Below are positions 15,364 to 23,370 of a stretch of 47,910 nt of DNA, piece by piece. The notes beneath the pieces are model-generated. The model was given only the letters and a program-made list of their open reading frames with translations. It did not search any database and was not told where the DNA came from. Made by a program: the position numbers and the translations under genes. The stretch's first letter is position 1; each line of letters starts with the position of its first letter. Location: positions 1 through 47,910 of the forward strand of contig JAEEVR010000018.1 of assembly GCA_016290995.1 (NCBI GenBank), read 5' to 3'. The DNA is from Treponema sp. GTDB taxonomy: Bacteria; Spirochaetota; Spirochaetia; Treponematales; Treponemataceae.

Positions 15364-15633
15364 TTAGACTCGGTGCATGGCCGAAAAGACGGCCTCGTTC
15401 ATAACGTTGATTTCAACGCCAATCTTTTTTCCAAGCTCCAGCATTTGGTCTCTAAAGCTGTCGATTGTAAGGTCGGCCTTGTCAAGGTTTACCATAAGCA
15501 TCATGACAAAATTGCCCGAAAGGATTGACTGGGTGATGTCGATGATGTTGGCGGAATGTTCCGACAAAAAGCTAGTTACTTTGGCTACAATGCCGACTTT
15601 GTCCGAGCCGACTACGGTAATAATCGCGTTCAT
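15364..15633 (-). CDS. ACT-domain regulatory protein (UPF0237 family)
   Basis: An 89-residue single ACT domain of the UPF0237 type, a putative small-ligand (amino-acid) binding regulator. MNAIITVVGSDKVGIVAKV and the glycine-rich turn are the family opening, and SANIIDITQSILSGNFVMM is conserved. The ATG at 15633 is preferred over the one at 15642. The family begins with this methionine, and the earlier ATG forms part of the -10 box (TATAATG) and would be upstream of the transcript. It is divergent from murJ across a superimposed promoter. Confidence 0.85.
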   Translation of the reverse strand: MNAIITVVGSDKVGIVAKVTSFLSEHSANIIDITQSILSGNFVMMLMVNLDKADLTIDSFRDQMLELGKKIGVEINVMNEAVFSAMHRV

Positions 15634-15635
15634 AT

Positions 15636-15664
15636 TTGCCATTATAGTAAAAATGCGCTAAAAT
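15636..15664 (+). promoter_or_regulatory. murJ promoter, leaderless architecture
   Basis: TTGCCA (15636-15641), 17 bp, TAAAAT (15659-15664), then 6 nt (GGCAAC, no Shine-Dalgarno) to the ATG at 15671. TTGCCATT (15636-15643) and AATGGCAA (15662-15669) form a perfect 8-bp inverted repeat that contains both -35 boxes. Confidence 0.65.
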
Positions 15665-15669
15665 GGCAA
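15641..15669 (-). promoter_or_regulatory. ACT-gene promoter, leaderless, superimposed on the murJ promoter
   Basis: Minus-strand TTGCCA (15669-15664), 17 bp, TATAAT (15646-15641), then 7 nt to the ATG at 15633. It occupies nearly the same DNA as the murJ promoter on the other strand. Confidence 0.65.
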
Positions 15670-15670
15670 C

Positions 15671-17233
15671 ATGAAAAAAAATTTAGTAAGCTCTGGAATT
15701 AAGCTTTCTTTTTTGACGTTAATTTCCCGCGTTTTAGGCCTGGTCCGCGAAATGACCAAGGCGCGCTTTTTGGGAACGTCTTCTTTGGCCGACGCCTTTG
15801 GAATCGCCTTTTTGATTCCCAACCTTTTGCGCCGCCTTTTTGCCGAAAACTCAATCTCAGTGGCCTTTATCCCCACTTTCCGCGGCTACTTGGAAAACAA
15901 AAAGTCCAAGGAAGAAACGCTGGAATTTGTCCGATCGACGTTCACCTTGATTTCCTTCTTGACCGCGTGCGTCGTAAGCCTTGGAATCTTGGCCGCGCCG
16001 ATAATCGTCCGCATTTTCCTTAAGGGCGAGGAAGCGGCGCTGATTGCCGAAACCGCCCTCCTTACCCGCATTATGTTCCCCTACTTGTTCGTGATTTCGG
16101 TCGCGGCCTGCTTTCAGGGAATCCTTAACGGCGAAAAAATATTTTTGCCCTCGGGCTTTACGCCGATTCTTTTTAATCTCTGCGTCATTTTTGGAACGTA
16201 TATCCTTTCGCGCAAAATGGAAAACCCGGCCCGCGCGATGTCTGTCGGAGTTTTGGTCGGAGGAATCACGCAGGCCGCCTTTCAGCTTCCCTTTGTGGCA
16301 AAAGCCGGCTGGCCCGTCCGCTTTGTCGGCTTGAAGAAAGCCTTTACCAATCCGGGAACGCGCCAAGTTGTCGCCCTTATCGTTCCGACGATTATCGGAA
16401 TGGCAAGCTACCAAATCAACGACATGGTAAGCACCGCGCTTGCCGGCCGCGCCGGAACGGGCATCGTCTCCAGCCTCCAATACTCTTTGCGCCTGCAGGA
16501 ATTGATTTTGGGAGTCTTTGCCGTCTCCATCGGAACGGTAATCCTGCCCGACCTTTCGGCTTACGCCAAAAGCAAGCGCTGGGAAGAATACAACCAAATG
16601 CTGACCTGGGCGATAAAAATCATCGCGCTGATTACAATTCCGATCACCTTTTACTCGCTGATCACCGGCCGCGAAATAATCCAGCTTGTTTACAAGACAA
16701 AGCGCTTTGACGAAAATTCCGTCGTCCTTACTTTGCGCGCCTTTACATTTCACATAACCGGCCTCTTTTTCATCGCGGCCAACAGAATCATCTCGCCGGC
16801 CTTTTACGCGCAAGGAAACACAAAGCTTCCGACCGTGGCCGGAATCATAGGCTTTGCGGTGAACATCACGCTGGCCTTTGCGCTTTCGTTCAAGTGGAGC
16901 GGAGGCGGAATCGCTTTCGCGCTTAGCGCCGCAAGTTTGGTGAACACAATCGCGCTCTTTGCCTTTTTGAAAAAGCTAGAATCGATTGACGTAAAGGCCG
17001 CCGTCCATCAAACGATCATTTACTCGCTAAAAATGATTGTCCTTTCTTTAATCGCCAGCGTCCCGGCCTGGTTCGCCCACAAATTTTTTGTCCAGCAGTT
17101 TGACGGGATGGGCCGGCTTTTAGGCAACGGGCTTCCGCTTTTGTTGACGGCGGCCGTTTTTGGCGCTATCGGAATCGCGCTCCTTTTTGTTACCAGAGAC
17201 CGCGTCGCCTTTAGCTTCCTTAAAAGAAAATAA
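15671..17233 (+). CDS. murJ: Lipid II flippase MurJ (MviN)
   Basis: A 520-residue inner-membrane protein of the MOP superfamily that flips lipid II for peptidoglycan synthesis. It has about 13-14 hydrophobic helices. Characteristic stretches are SRVLGLVREMTKARFLG near the N-terminus, AFGIAFLIPNLLRRLFAE, and AFYAQGNTKLPT (near 375), with the periplasm-facing arginines of MurJ visible. Length is typical. It starts 37 bp from the divergent ACT gene. Confidence 0.95.
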   Translation: MKKNLVSSGIKLSFLTLISRVLGLVREMTKARFLGTSSLADAFGIAFLIPNLLRRLFAENSISVAFIPTFRGYLENKKSKEETLEFVRSTFTLISFLTACVVSLGILAAPIIVRIFLKGEEAALIAETALLTRIMFPYLFVISVAACFQGILNGEKIFLPSGFTPILFNLCVIFGTYILSRKMENPARAMSVGVLVGGITQAAFQLPFVAKAGWPVRFVGLKKAFTNPGTRQVVALIVPTIIGMASYQINDMVSTALAGRAGTGIVSSLQYSLRLQELILGVFAVSIGTVILPDLSAYAKSKRWEEYNQMLTWAIKIIALITIPITFYSLITGREIIQLVYKTKRFDENSVVLTLRAFTFHITGLFFIAANRIISPAFYAQGNTKLPTVAGIIGFAVNITLAFALSFKWSGGGIAFALSAASLVNTIALFAFLKKLESIDVKAAVHQTIIYSLKMIVLSLIASVPAWFAHKFFVQQFDGMGRLLGNGLPLLLTAAVFGAIGIALLFVTRDRVAFSFLKRK

Positions 17234-17238
17234 CGCTT

Positions 17239-17267
17239 TTGACAGAGGAGCGGCTTTTCGCTAAAAT
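17239..17267 (+). promoter_or_regulatory. M24 peptidase promoter, leaderless architecture
   Basis: TTGACA (17239-17244), 17 bp, TAAAAT (17262-17267), then 6 nt to the ATG at 17274. A GAGGAG at 17245-17250 lies inside the spacer, too far upstream to act in translation. Confidence 0.7.
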
Positions 17268-17273
17268 ACAATT

Positions 17274-18419
17274 ATGAAAGAAAAGACAAAAGACCAGCTT
17301 GTAAAAATATATTCAGACCGCCGAGAGCGCTTCATTGAAAAAATGAAGGAAGAAAACATCGACGCGGTGATTTTTGAAGACAGCGAAGACAACCGCGACC
17401 CCAACGTCAGGTACTTTACCGGCCACCCAAGCGACGCCGCCTTAATCATAAACCAATCGGGCGCTTGCGTCTTGATCCCCTGGGACGAAAATCTCGCGCG
17501 CCAAAACGCTTTTGTGGACAAGATCGTTCCCTCCACCAGATACGAACGCAACACATTGCGCGCGATAAAGGCCGTTTTGGGAACTATGAAATTCAAAAGC
17601 CAAAAAATCGAAATCAGCCCCGCCACGCCCTACCCAAAATTTTTGGAATGCGTTGACGAGCTTAACGTTTACGACGTTCTCTGCAAGGAAAAAGGCGTTC
17701 ACTCATACGCGACAGAAATGCGCCAAACAAAAGACGAATACGAAATCGAGCTTGTAAAAGAAGCGGCGCGCGTCGGAGACCTTATCATCGCCCAAATCGA
17801 AAAGCAAATAAAGAGCGGAAAAATAAAGACCGAAAGCGACGTGGCCCTCTTGATTGAAAAAGAATGCCGCGCCCACGGCTGCGAAAAAACCGGCTTTGAC
17901 ACATTGGCGGCCGGACCCGCGCGAAGCTTTGCAATCCACGCATTTCCCGGATACACGGCCGGCGAATGGCCCGGAAACGGCCTTAGCATTTTGGACTTTG
18001 GCGTCGTCTACAAGGGCTACACAAGCGACACGACGCTTACGGTGGCCAAGGGCAAATTGAGCCCGGAACAAAAGAAGCTTTTGACATTGGTTCAAAAAGC
18101 CTACGACGAATGCCTTGAGCTTTACAAAAAGGACGTCCCCGTAAAGGCCGCCGCCGCAAAGGCTGACGAAATCTTCGCCAAAGCCCGCCGCTCCATGCCC
18201 CACGGCTTGGGCCACGGAATAGGCCTTGAAATCCACGAAGCTCCCTTTGTCCGCCAGCGCGCCGACCCCGAATGCGTTTTTAAGCCGGGAATGATCGTCA
18301 CGCTGGAGCCAGGCCTTTACGACCCAGAGCTTGGCGGCGTCCGCCTAGAAAACGACGTTCTCATAACAGAAGACGGAAACCAAGTCATCAGCCGCTCAAA
18401 AATATTGGTCATTGACTGA
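17274..18419 (+). CDS. pepP: M24-family Xaa-Pro aminopeptidase
   Basis: A 381-residue metallopeptidase predicted to remove N-terminal residues before proline. The N-terminal creatinase-like domain spans 1-150 and the pita-bread catalytic domain 155-381. The five metal ligands are D241, D252, H314 (GLGHGIGLEIHE), E345 (TLEPGLY) and E359 (VRLENDVL). No signal peptide, so cytosolic. Whether it acts on dipeptides or longer peptides cannot be told, so the symbol is tentative. It is followed by rpsU with its own promoter. Confidence 0.88.
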   Translation: MKEKTKDQLVKIYSDRRERFIEKMKEENIDAVIFEDSEDNRDPNVRYFTGHPSDAALIINQSGACVLIPWDENLARQNAFVDKIVPSTRYERNTLRAIKAVLGTMKFKSQKIEISPATPYPKFLECVDELNVYDVLCKEKGVHSYATEMRQTKDEYEIELVKEAARVGDLIIAQIEKQIKSGKIKTESDVALLIEKECRAHGCEKTGFDTLAAGPARSFAIHAFPGYTAGEWPGNGLSILDFGVVYKGYTSDTTLTVAKGKLSPEQKKLLTLVQKAYDECLELYKKDVPVKAAAAKADEIFAKARRSMPHGLGHGIGLEIHEAPFVRQRADPECVFKPGMIVTLEPGLYDPELGGVRLENDVLITEDGNQVISRSKILVID

Positions 18420-18428
18420 GCGCGGATA

Positions 18429-18457
18429 TTGACTAAAAGCGCGATTTTTGGCATAAT
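18429..18457 (+). promoter_or_regulatory. rpsU promoter
   Basis: TTGACT (18429-18434), 17 bp, CATAAT (18452-18457). The leader is about 37 nt and carries a full-strength AGGAGGTG (18485-18492) 8 nt before the ATG. Confidence 0.65.
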
Positions 18458-18500
18458 AGACGAACTTGACGGAACTCCGCAAAAAGGAGGTGAAAACACA

Positions 18501-18713
18501 ATGGCAACAATTTTAGTTGAAGATTCTGAGAATCTTGAAAAAGCGATCAAACGCTTTAAGAGAATGGTAGAAAAAGAAGGCATCATCCGCGAATGGAAAA
18601 AGCGCGAGTACTACGAAAAGCCTTCCACAATTTTGAACCGCAAGAACAAGACCTTGGCTCGCAAGCTTATGAAAAAGAACCGCAAGCCGCACGACAGCCG
18701 AGCGTCTTACTAA
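18501..18713 (+). CDS. rpsU: 30S ribosomal protein S21
   Basis: A 70-residue S21 protein of the small ribosomal subunit near the mRNA exit and anti-Shine-Dalgarno region. [33 protein letters not shown] is given here by its ends: [14 protein letters not shown] at 6-19 and [12 protein letters not shown] at 35-46, both diagnostic, with a basic tail. The start is set by the perfect Shine-Dalgarno. It is a monocistronic unit with its own promoter and terminator. Confidence 0.96.
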   Translation: MATILVEDSENLEKAIKRFKRMVEKEGIIREWKKREYYEKPSTILNRKNKTLARKLMKKNRKPHDSRASY

Positions 18714-18716
18714 GAC

Positions 18717-18748
18717 AAAAAACCGTCCTTTGCGGACGGTTTTTTTTG
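18717..18748 (+). terminator. rpsU intrinsic terminator
   Basis: CCGTCC (18723-18728), loop TTTGC, GGACGG (18734-18739), then eight Ts. An A tract on the left extends the stem. Confidence 0.85.
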
Positions 18749-18800
18749 CGCGCCCCGCCTTTTATCTAACAAAAGCCCAAAAAAACACCGAAAATTTAGT

Positions 18801-19652
18801 ATGACTTTCCCCAAAAGGGCCGCCCGCTATTTGGCCGCGCTTTTTTTCTTATTCTTTCTCTTTGCAAGCCAATCTTCGGCTGTGCCAAACGCTCGCGCCA
18901 GGGATTTTTCAAACGCAAAAGTCGAATGGAAGGCTTTGGAAAACGCTCCCTTCATTCAAATCGCGGACTACAAGGAAATCCAGCTGACCATACACTGCGC
19001 AAAAATCGACTTGACGGCGCCCGGCCTTACAATCCAAATGCTGCCGCAAAAATCCGCTTCGCAAGCGGCTTGCTATGTTGAGGACTTTTGCAAAAAAAAC
19101 GGATCCCTTTTGGCCTTTAACACAACTCCCTTTTACGTAATGGACGGCGGCCGCAAAAAAAAGCATTCAACGGCCGGCCTTTGCATAAACCAAGGCCAAG
19201 TGGATTCCAGGCCCTTGGGAAGCTATTGCGCCCTAGCCTTTTACGGCTTTGAGGACGGCGCCAAATTTTCAAGCCGCAAGGCAAAAATTTTCGCGTCGCA
19301 AACCGACAAAGAAATCAAGGACGCCTATTACGCGGCCGGCGGTTTTTGGCAAATCTTAAAGGACAAAAAAATAATTCAGTTTAAGGAATTGCGCGACTCG
19401 CGCACAGCCGTCGGCTTGGACAAGGACGGCCAGACCCTTTATGTAATCGCGGTCGAAGGCGAAAGCCCATCAAAAAGCGCGGGACTCAGCTATATGGAAT
19501 GCGCGGAATTTTTCTTGGCCTTGGGCTGCGAGAACGCGATGGAATTTGACGGCGGATCTTCAACGCAATTTTGCGTGAACGGAAAGTCCGCCTTGGGCTA
19601 CAAGAATTACGTTAAAGTTCCGGCTCTTCTTGCGTTTGCTCTGGAGCACTGA
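18801..19652 (+). CDS. Exported phosphodiester glycosidase domain protein
   Basis: A 283-residue protein with an N-terminal signal peptide (1-28, hydrophobic core LAALFFLFFLFAS) and a NAGPA/DUF2233 phosphodiester glycosidase domain. Conserved pieces are LLAFNTTPFY, RDSRTAVGLDKDG, LYVIAVEGE and NAMEFDGGSSTQF (the terminal GGSS motif). The family removes sugar from phosphodiesters, for example exposing mannose-6-phosphate or acting on envelope glycans. The substrate here is unknown. Its last 41 bp overlap the convergent PEGA gene. Confidence 0.82.
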   Translation: MTFPKRAARYLAALFFLFFLFASQSSAVPNARARDFSNAKVEWKALENAPFIQIADYKEIQLTIHCAKIDLTAPGLTIQMLPQKSASQAACYVEDFCKKNGSLLAFNTTPFYVMDGGRKKKHSTAGLCINQGQVDSRPLGSYCALAFYGFEDGAKFSSRKAKIFASQTDKEIKDAYYAAGGFWQILKDKKIIQFKELRDSRTAVGLDKDGQTLYVIAVEGESPSKSAGLSYMECAEFFLALGCENAMEFDGGSSTQFCVNGKSALGYKNYVKVPALLAFALEH

Positions 19653-20076
19653 GCTCTGCGGCGGCGGCGGGCTCCTCCATTTCCAATTCGATGTAATAAA
19701 AATCCGAGATTCCGTCTTTTACTTGAATCGTGATGTTCACGGTTTTATAGCCCTCTCTTTTTATTTGAACGGCGTAACGGCCGGGAACCAAGCCGGTCGC
19801 CTTTAAGGGAGTCAAGCCGTGGTATTCGCCGTTAACGTAAAGCGCCGCCTTTGGAACGTCAGTCTTAAAAGTGGCCGAAGTCTGGCCGCTTGGAATTTCC
19901 TCAAAGCGTTCCGGCAAAAAAAAGTCGGAAGAAAAATCCGCTTCCTTTGAGCCGACTTCAAAAGCGGCCCTGCCCTCTTCCGCATCCCTTCCGCTTACGC
20001 AAGAAGAAAGGGAAAGAAAGCCCAAAAAGGCGGCGGACAAAATGATTCCCTTAACAATGTTTTTTGATCCAAGCAT
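19612..20076 (-). CDS. PEGA-domain lipoprotein
   Basis: A 154-residue predicted lipoprotein. Residues 1-26 form a signal peptide with lipobox LSLSSC, so C26 would be lipidated. A linker follows, then a PEGA domain (about 70-130) with ALYVNGEYHGLTP, VPGRYAVQIKREGYK and TINITIQV-like strands. The tail is rich in Glu and Ala. PEGA domains are small beta folds common in spirochaete and other envelope proteins. The -10 box is 6 nt before the ATG. The 3' end overlaps the glycosidase gene by 41 bp. Confidence 0.85.
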   Translation of the reverse strand: MLGSKNIVKGIILSAAFLGFLSLSSCVSGRDAEEGRAAFEVGSKEADFSSDFFLPERFEEIPSGQTSATFKTDVPKAALYVNGEYHGLTPLKATGLVPGRYAVQIKREGYKTVNITIQVKDGISDFYYIELEMEEPAAAAELSAPEQTQEEPEL

Positions 20077-20082
20077 GCCTTC

Positions 20083-20111
20083 ATTCTATAAGATTAAGCG
20101 TCTTCTTTCAA
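20083..20111 (-). promoter_or_regulatory. PEGA lipoprotein promoter, leaderless architecture
   Basis: Minus-strand TTGAAA (20111-20106), 17 bp, TAGAAT (20088-20083), then 6 nt (GAAGGC) to the ATG at 20076. It lies within the end of radC. Confidence 0.55.
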
Positions 20112-20750
20112 CAGATTGTGTTCCTTAAAACTAAAATATTCGTTTTTTGTAATTATAATGTGGTCCAACACGCTTATTCCCAAAAGGTCCGCCGCAGAAC
20201 AAAGCCGCCTTGTCGTCTCGATGTCCTCTTGGCTGGGAGAGACGATTCCGGACGGATGGTTGTGGGCCAAGATAACCGCGCTTGCCCTAGCCTGAACGGC
20301 GTCAAAAAAAACTTCGCGCGGATTTATAATCGCGCTGTTTGAGTTTCCCAAAGCCACAATATTTTGGCTTAAAATTTCCCTAGCGCCAGAAAGAGACACC
20401 GCGATAAAATGCTCGCTGTTCTTAAAGGCGTACTGCTTGATAAAAGGAAGCAAGTCTTGGGGTTGGTTTACCACCGCGTTAAGGTGCGACGCCTTTCTTC
20501 TGCCAAGCTCTATGGCGGCGCAAACCGCAAGCGCTTTTCCCATGCCTACGCCGGGAATCTTAAGGAAGGCGTCGATAAGATTTTGGCCGCCGCTTAAGTC
20601 AATCGCGTCCAACATTTTGTAAGCGATTTCTTCCACGGGCAAGGCTTTGGTTCCGCTGCCCAAAATAAGCATCAAAAGCTCGGCGTCGCTTGGATAATTC
20701 ATTCCCCGCGCAAAAACCCGCTCCCGCAAATCTAATTTTGTTTTTCCCAT
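20094..20750 (-). CDS. radC: RadC-family JAB domain protein
   Basis: A 218-residue RadC protein. The N-terminal helix-hairpin-helix part has LKIPGVGMGKALAV (63-76). The C-terminal JAMM metallo-domain has AHNHPSGIVSPSQED, with H163, H165 and D176 as zinc ligands. The original DNA-repair role is doubtful; the molecular function is unknown. The ATG at 20750 is preferred over an upstream TTG. A TATCTT 6 nt before the ATG could be a -10 box, but I see no good -35. CCTAT/ATAGG forms a small palindrome at the start. Confidence 0.9.
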   Translation of the reverse strand: MGKTKLDLRERVFARGMNYPSDAELLMLILGSGTKALPVEEIAYKMLDAIDLSGGQNLIDAFLKIPGVGMGKALAVCAAIELGRRKASHLNAVVNQPQDLLPFIKQYAFKNSEHFIAVSLSGAREILSQNIVALGNSNSAIINPREVFFDAVQARASAVILAHNHPSGIVSPSQEDIETTRRLCSAADLLGISVLDHIIITKNEYFSFKEHNLLKEDA

Positions 20751-20805
20751 ACCTATAAGATAGGAGTTTTTTTTAAGAGTTTGGCGCAAATTTCAAAAAA
20801 AATGC

Positions 20806-20833
20806 AAAAAAAAGCCGACCCTCAAGGCCGGCT
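20806..20833 (-). terminator. Terminator after the UMP kinase gene
   Basis: On the minus strand AGCCG(G)CC TTGA GG(G)TCGGCT (20833-20812) is followed by eight Ts. A second GCCCGC-TCGC-GCGGGC hairpin (20900-20915) lies between it and the UMP kinase stop. The rest of 20834-20932 holds no gene that I can see. Confidence 0.7.
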
Positions 20834-20932
20834 CGTTTTTCAGGCGCAATGCGTGCGGTATGTCGCTTCGCTAATTTTGCATTAGGTAGCGATTCAACTG
20901 CCCGCTCGCGCGGGCTGGCAATCAAGGCGCGC

Positions 20933-21631
20933 TTACTTTATTGTCGTTCCGACGTAGGGGGCGCCGTCCAAAATGTTCTTTGTGTTGGCGTTGTTCTTTC
21001 CGGCGGAACAAATTACGGTAAGGCCAAGTTCGGCGGCCTTTTTGCTGGCGATCGGGTCAAAGGGAACGTTCTTTCCGGGAACCCATTCATCGCCAACCAT
21101 TTTTCTAAAGTCGGCCCAAGAAATTGTGTCCAAGGGCTTTGCGTCGGGATTTTTTCGCGGATCGTCGGTGTAGACTTTTTCGATGTTGCTAAGGTTTACA
21201 ACAGTGTCCGCGCCAAATTTTTCGGCAAGCAAAACCGCGTCGTTGTCGCTTGAAAAGCCGGGCTTCCAACCGCTGGCAACAAGCACTTGTCCCTTAAAGT
21301 CAATGTCGGCCGTGGGATTCGTTACGACGTCGTTTTGGCAAAGAGAGCCAAAGGAGGCCTTTAAAAGCTGCGCGTTGATGCGGGTGGCCATTACGCCAAT
21401 CCAGTCGGCGGCCTCGTTTTGCGTCTCGCGCGCGGTTGCGGCGCAAACATCTTTATAGGCGTTTTGGTAAACGCGGGCGGGAGCGCCGCCTCCGGCAACC
21501 AAAATCAAGCGGCGGCTGGAATCTTGGGCCAACCAATCCGAGGCCATTTTTACAAAGGCCGCCAAAAAATCCACGTCAGGCTTGTCAGGCGCGATTATCG
21601 ATCCGCCAACGGATAAAACTTTTGTTGTCAT
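20933..21631 (-). CDS. pyrH: UMP kinase of the archaeal/spirochaete type
   Basis: A 232-residue amino-acid-kinase-fold enzyme predicted to phosphorylate UMP to UDP. The N-terminal VLSVGGSIIAP is the phosphate-binding strand-loop, with VAGGGAPARVYQ and GWKPGFSSDNDAVLLA (archaeal-type PyrH uses xPGxSTDxxA). NLSNIEKVYTDDPR is the conserved UMP/ATP region. It lacks the typical bacterial PyrH GTGNPFFTTD. AAGGAGAT lies 6 nt before the ATG at 21631. It is 17 bp downstream of the transglutaminase-like gene in the cysS-ECF run. Confidence 0.85.
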   Translation of the reverse strand: MTTKVLSVGGSIIAPDKPDVDFLAAFVKMASDWLAQDSSRRLILVAGGGAPARVYQNAYKDVCAATARETQNEAADWIGVMATRINAQLLKASFGSLCQNDVVTNPTADIDFKGQVLVASGWKPGFSSDNDAVLLAEKFGADTVVNLSNIEKVYTDDPRKNPDAKPLDTISWADFRKMVGDEWVPGKNVPFDPIASKKAAELGLTVICSAGKNNANTKNILDGAPYVGTTIK

Positions 21632-21648
21632 GGCAACATCTCCTTTTT

Positions 21649-23370
21649 TTAGTATATACCCAAGACCGAAGGAACGATCCAATATGAACTGTAACTTTCG
21701 ACGTCGGCGCTTGACTCTTCCCAAATCGACTGCAAGGCAAAAGAGCGCGGAATGCTTACCGTCTTGTTGCTAAGCAAAGACTGCTTTAGCGCCTTGTAGC
21801 TTAAAGAAAAGGCGACGCGCTGGGCGTCTATGTTTCCAAAATAAGGCTTTCTGTAAGTTGACTCGCCTTGGAAAGGCTTAAAGTCCATTCCCGCTCCAAG
21901 CGCCGCGTCAACCGGAACCCAACCATAATCTTCAAGGTAGAACTCGTTCCACCAATGGTTCCTTGAATGCTTGTCCGCGTCAATCAAGACGCCGCTCAAC
22001 ATTCTGCACGGAACGCCAGCCGCCCGCAAAAGCGCCGCGTACAAAACGGCAAAGTCGTAAGCGTCGCCTTTTTTTCTTTTTATCAAATCAAGCGGGTCGG
22101 CGTCTCCGTTGCGCAGCTTTGGCAAAACGCTGTAATTGGCCACAAAGTAGTCAAAGACCAACTCAGCCTGGCGGTAAGGATTCTTTACTTGGAAAATGAT
22201 TTGGGGCAGCAAGTCCAAAACCGCTTTTTTGTTTGACGGAATTATTTCGTCGGCGCGAGTGTAAGTTTTGTAAAGCATTCTGTCCTTTTCTCTATAGGAC
22301 ATTACGTAATCCTTCCAAATCTCGCACTCCAAGCCGCAAGAGGTTACGACAAAGTTTTGCCTTGCGCCTGCGGAATTCTTTGCCGAAGTTTTGTCGGCGG
22401 CGGCGACTTGAAAAATCGAAGTTCCCTTGTATTCCAAAAGGGCCGGAGCGGGATCGCTCTCCGTCAAAACCGCTTGGGGCTGCCAAGCGTAAGTCACAGG
22501 GCGCGGCAAATGAATCGTCACCGCGGCGTCGCCCGTTCCTTTTATGTTGTAAAAATCCGCTCCCACTTGTATCAAGTAAGTGTGCTGGCTTGTCATATGC
22601 TTTACGCCGGAGCGGCTTCTAACAGTAAAGGGCTGCAAGGTGGAACGTCCTTCGGAAGTGGCCACAAAAACGGAGCCGGTCATCGCGCCTTCAGGAACGC
22701 GGACGCGGATTTCGTTTTCGCTCCAATACTCAAAGTCAAAGTCCGCTTCGCTGGGAGTCACAAAACCTGTGTACGCCTTGCGTTCGGCCTCGACTCCCGT
22801 TCCCGCCAAATCAGGAATGTTTTCCTCCCGCTCGCTTCCGCGGTAAGTGGTAAAGTAAACGTTGGAGTCTCCCCTGCTTGAGCCAAAATTTCTTCCGGTG
22901 ATCGAAAGCACTTGGCCCGGCGCCGCTTCGGACACCGAAAGCTCGCTTATAATCGGAATGCTGAACATCGGATTTTCGGGCATCTCGATTGGAATGGCCA
23001 ATTCGTTGGCAAAGAATTCCGGGTTGGATTTTCCGGCGCGGGTGACGACGTAAACCAAGCCGTCTTCGGTGTTGCCCGGAACGATTACCTTGATCAAGTC
23101 GTCGTCCCAAGAAACGTAGCCGCTTTCGGTCAAACGGTTTCCGCACAGCTCAACGTAGCTAAAGCCGCGCGACTGTCCAAAGTTTTGGCCGCGTATAATA
23201 AGAACGTCGCCGGGAGCGCCGACGCTGGGAGCGATTTCGCTCACCACAGGCTTTCGCAAAACTGAGCGGGTAAAGAACAAAAGCAAAGAAACTCCCGCGC
23301 CAATCAGCAAGACAAAGGCAAAAAAGCGCGCTATGGGAGATTTTCTAAGCGTGTAAGAAATGAGGTTCAC
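21649..23370 (-). CDS. Membrane-anchored IPT/transglutaminase-like protein, catalytic Cys replaced
   Basis: A 573-residue protein with an N-terminal membrane anchor (14-34). Two IPT/TIG immunoglobulin-like domains follow (about 41-120 and 138-250, each with APGxVLxIxGxNFG), then a transglutaminase-like domain (about 395-500). In that fold the triad would be Cys in GxCxDFA, His in HxW and Asp in VDxxLG. Here the cysteine position is A437 (GDAYDFA), while H472 and D488 are kept, so it is probably a non-catalytic binding version. It likely faces the periplasm. Its GTG start overlaps the anti-sigma stop by 4 bp (GTGA), so it is coupled to the ECF operon. Confidence 0.82.
   Translation of the reverse strand: MNLISYTLRKSPIARFFAFVLLIGAGVSLLLFFTRSVLRKPVVSEIAPSVGAPGDVLIIRGQNFGQSRGFSYVELCGNRLTESGYVSWDDDLIKVIVPGNTEDGLVYVVTRAGKSNPEFFANELAIPIEMPENPMFSIPIISELSVSEAAPGQVLSITGRNFGSSRGDSNVYFTTYRGSEREENIPDLAGTGVEAERKAYTGFVTPSEADFDFEYWSENEIRVRVPEGAMTGSVFVATSEGRSTLQPFTVRSRSGVKHMTSQHTYLIQVGADFYNIKGTGDAAVTIHLPRPVTYAWQPQAVLTESDPAPALLEYKGTSIFQVAAADKTSAKNSAGARQNFVVTSCGLECEIWKDYVMSYREKDRMLYKTYTRADEIIPSNKKAVLDLLPQIIFQVKNPYRQAELVFDYFVANYSVLPKLRNGDADPLDLIKRKKGDAYDFAVLYAALLRAAGVPCRMLSGVLIDADKHSRNHWWNEFYLEDYGWVPVDAALGAGMDFKPFQGESTYRKPYFGNIDAQRVAFSLSYKALKQSLLSNKTVSIPRSFALQSIWEESSADVESYSSYWIVPSVLGIY

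Noticed and set aside
15634..15642. Earlier ATG for the ACT gene
   Set aside because: That ATG is the end of the TATAATG -10 box and would not be in the transcript; the family starts at the later methionine.
15857..16813. Long open frame (318 codons) on the minus strand inside murJ
   Set aside because: It is antisense to a certain murJ gene, has a charged low-information composition typical of shadow frames, and has no ribosome-binding site.
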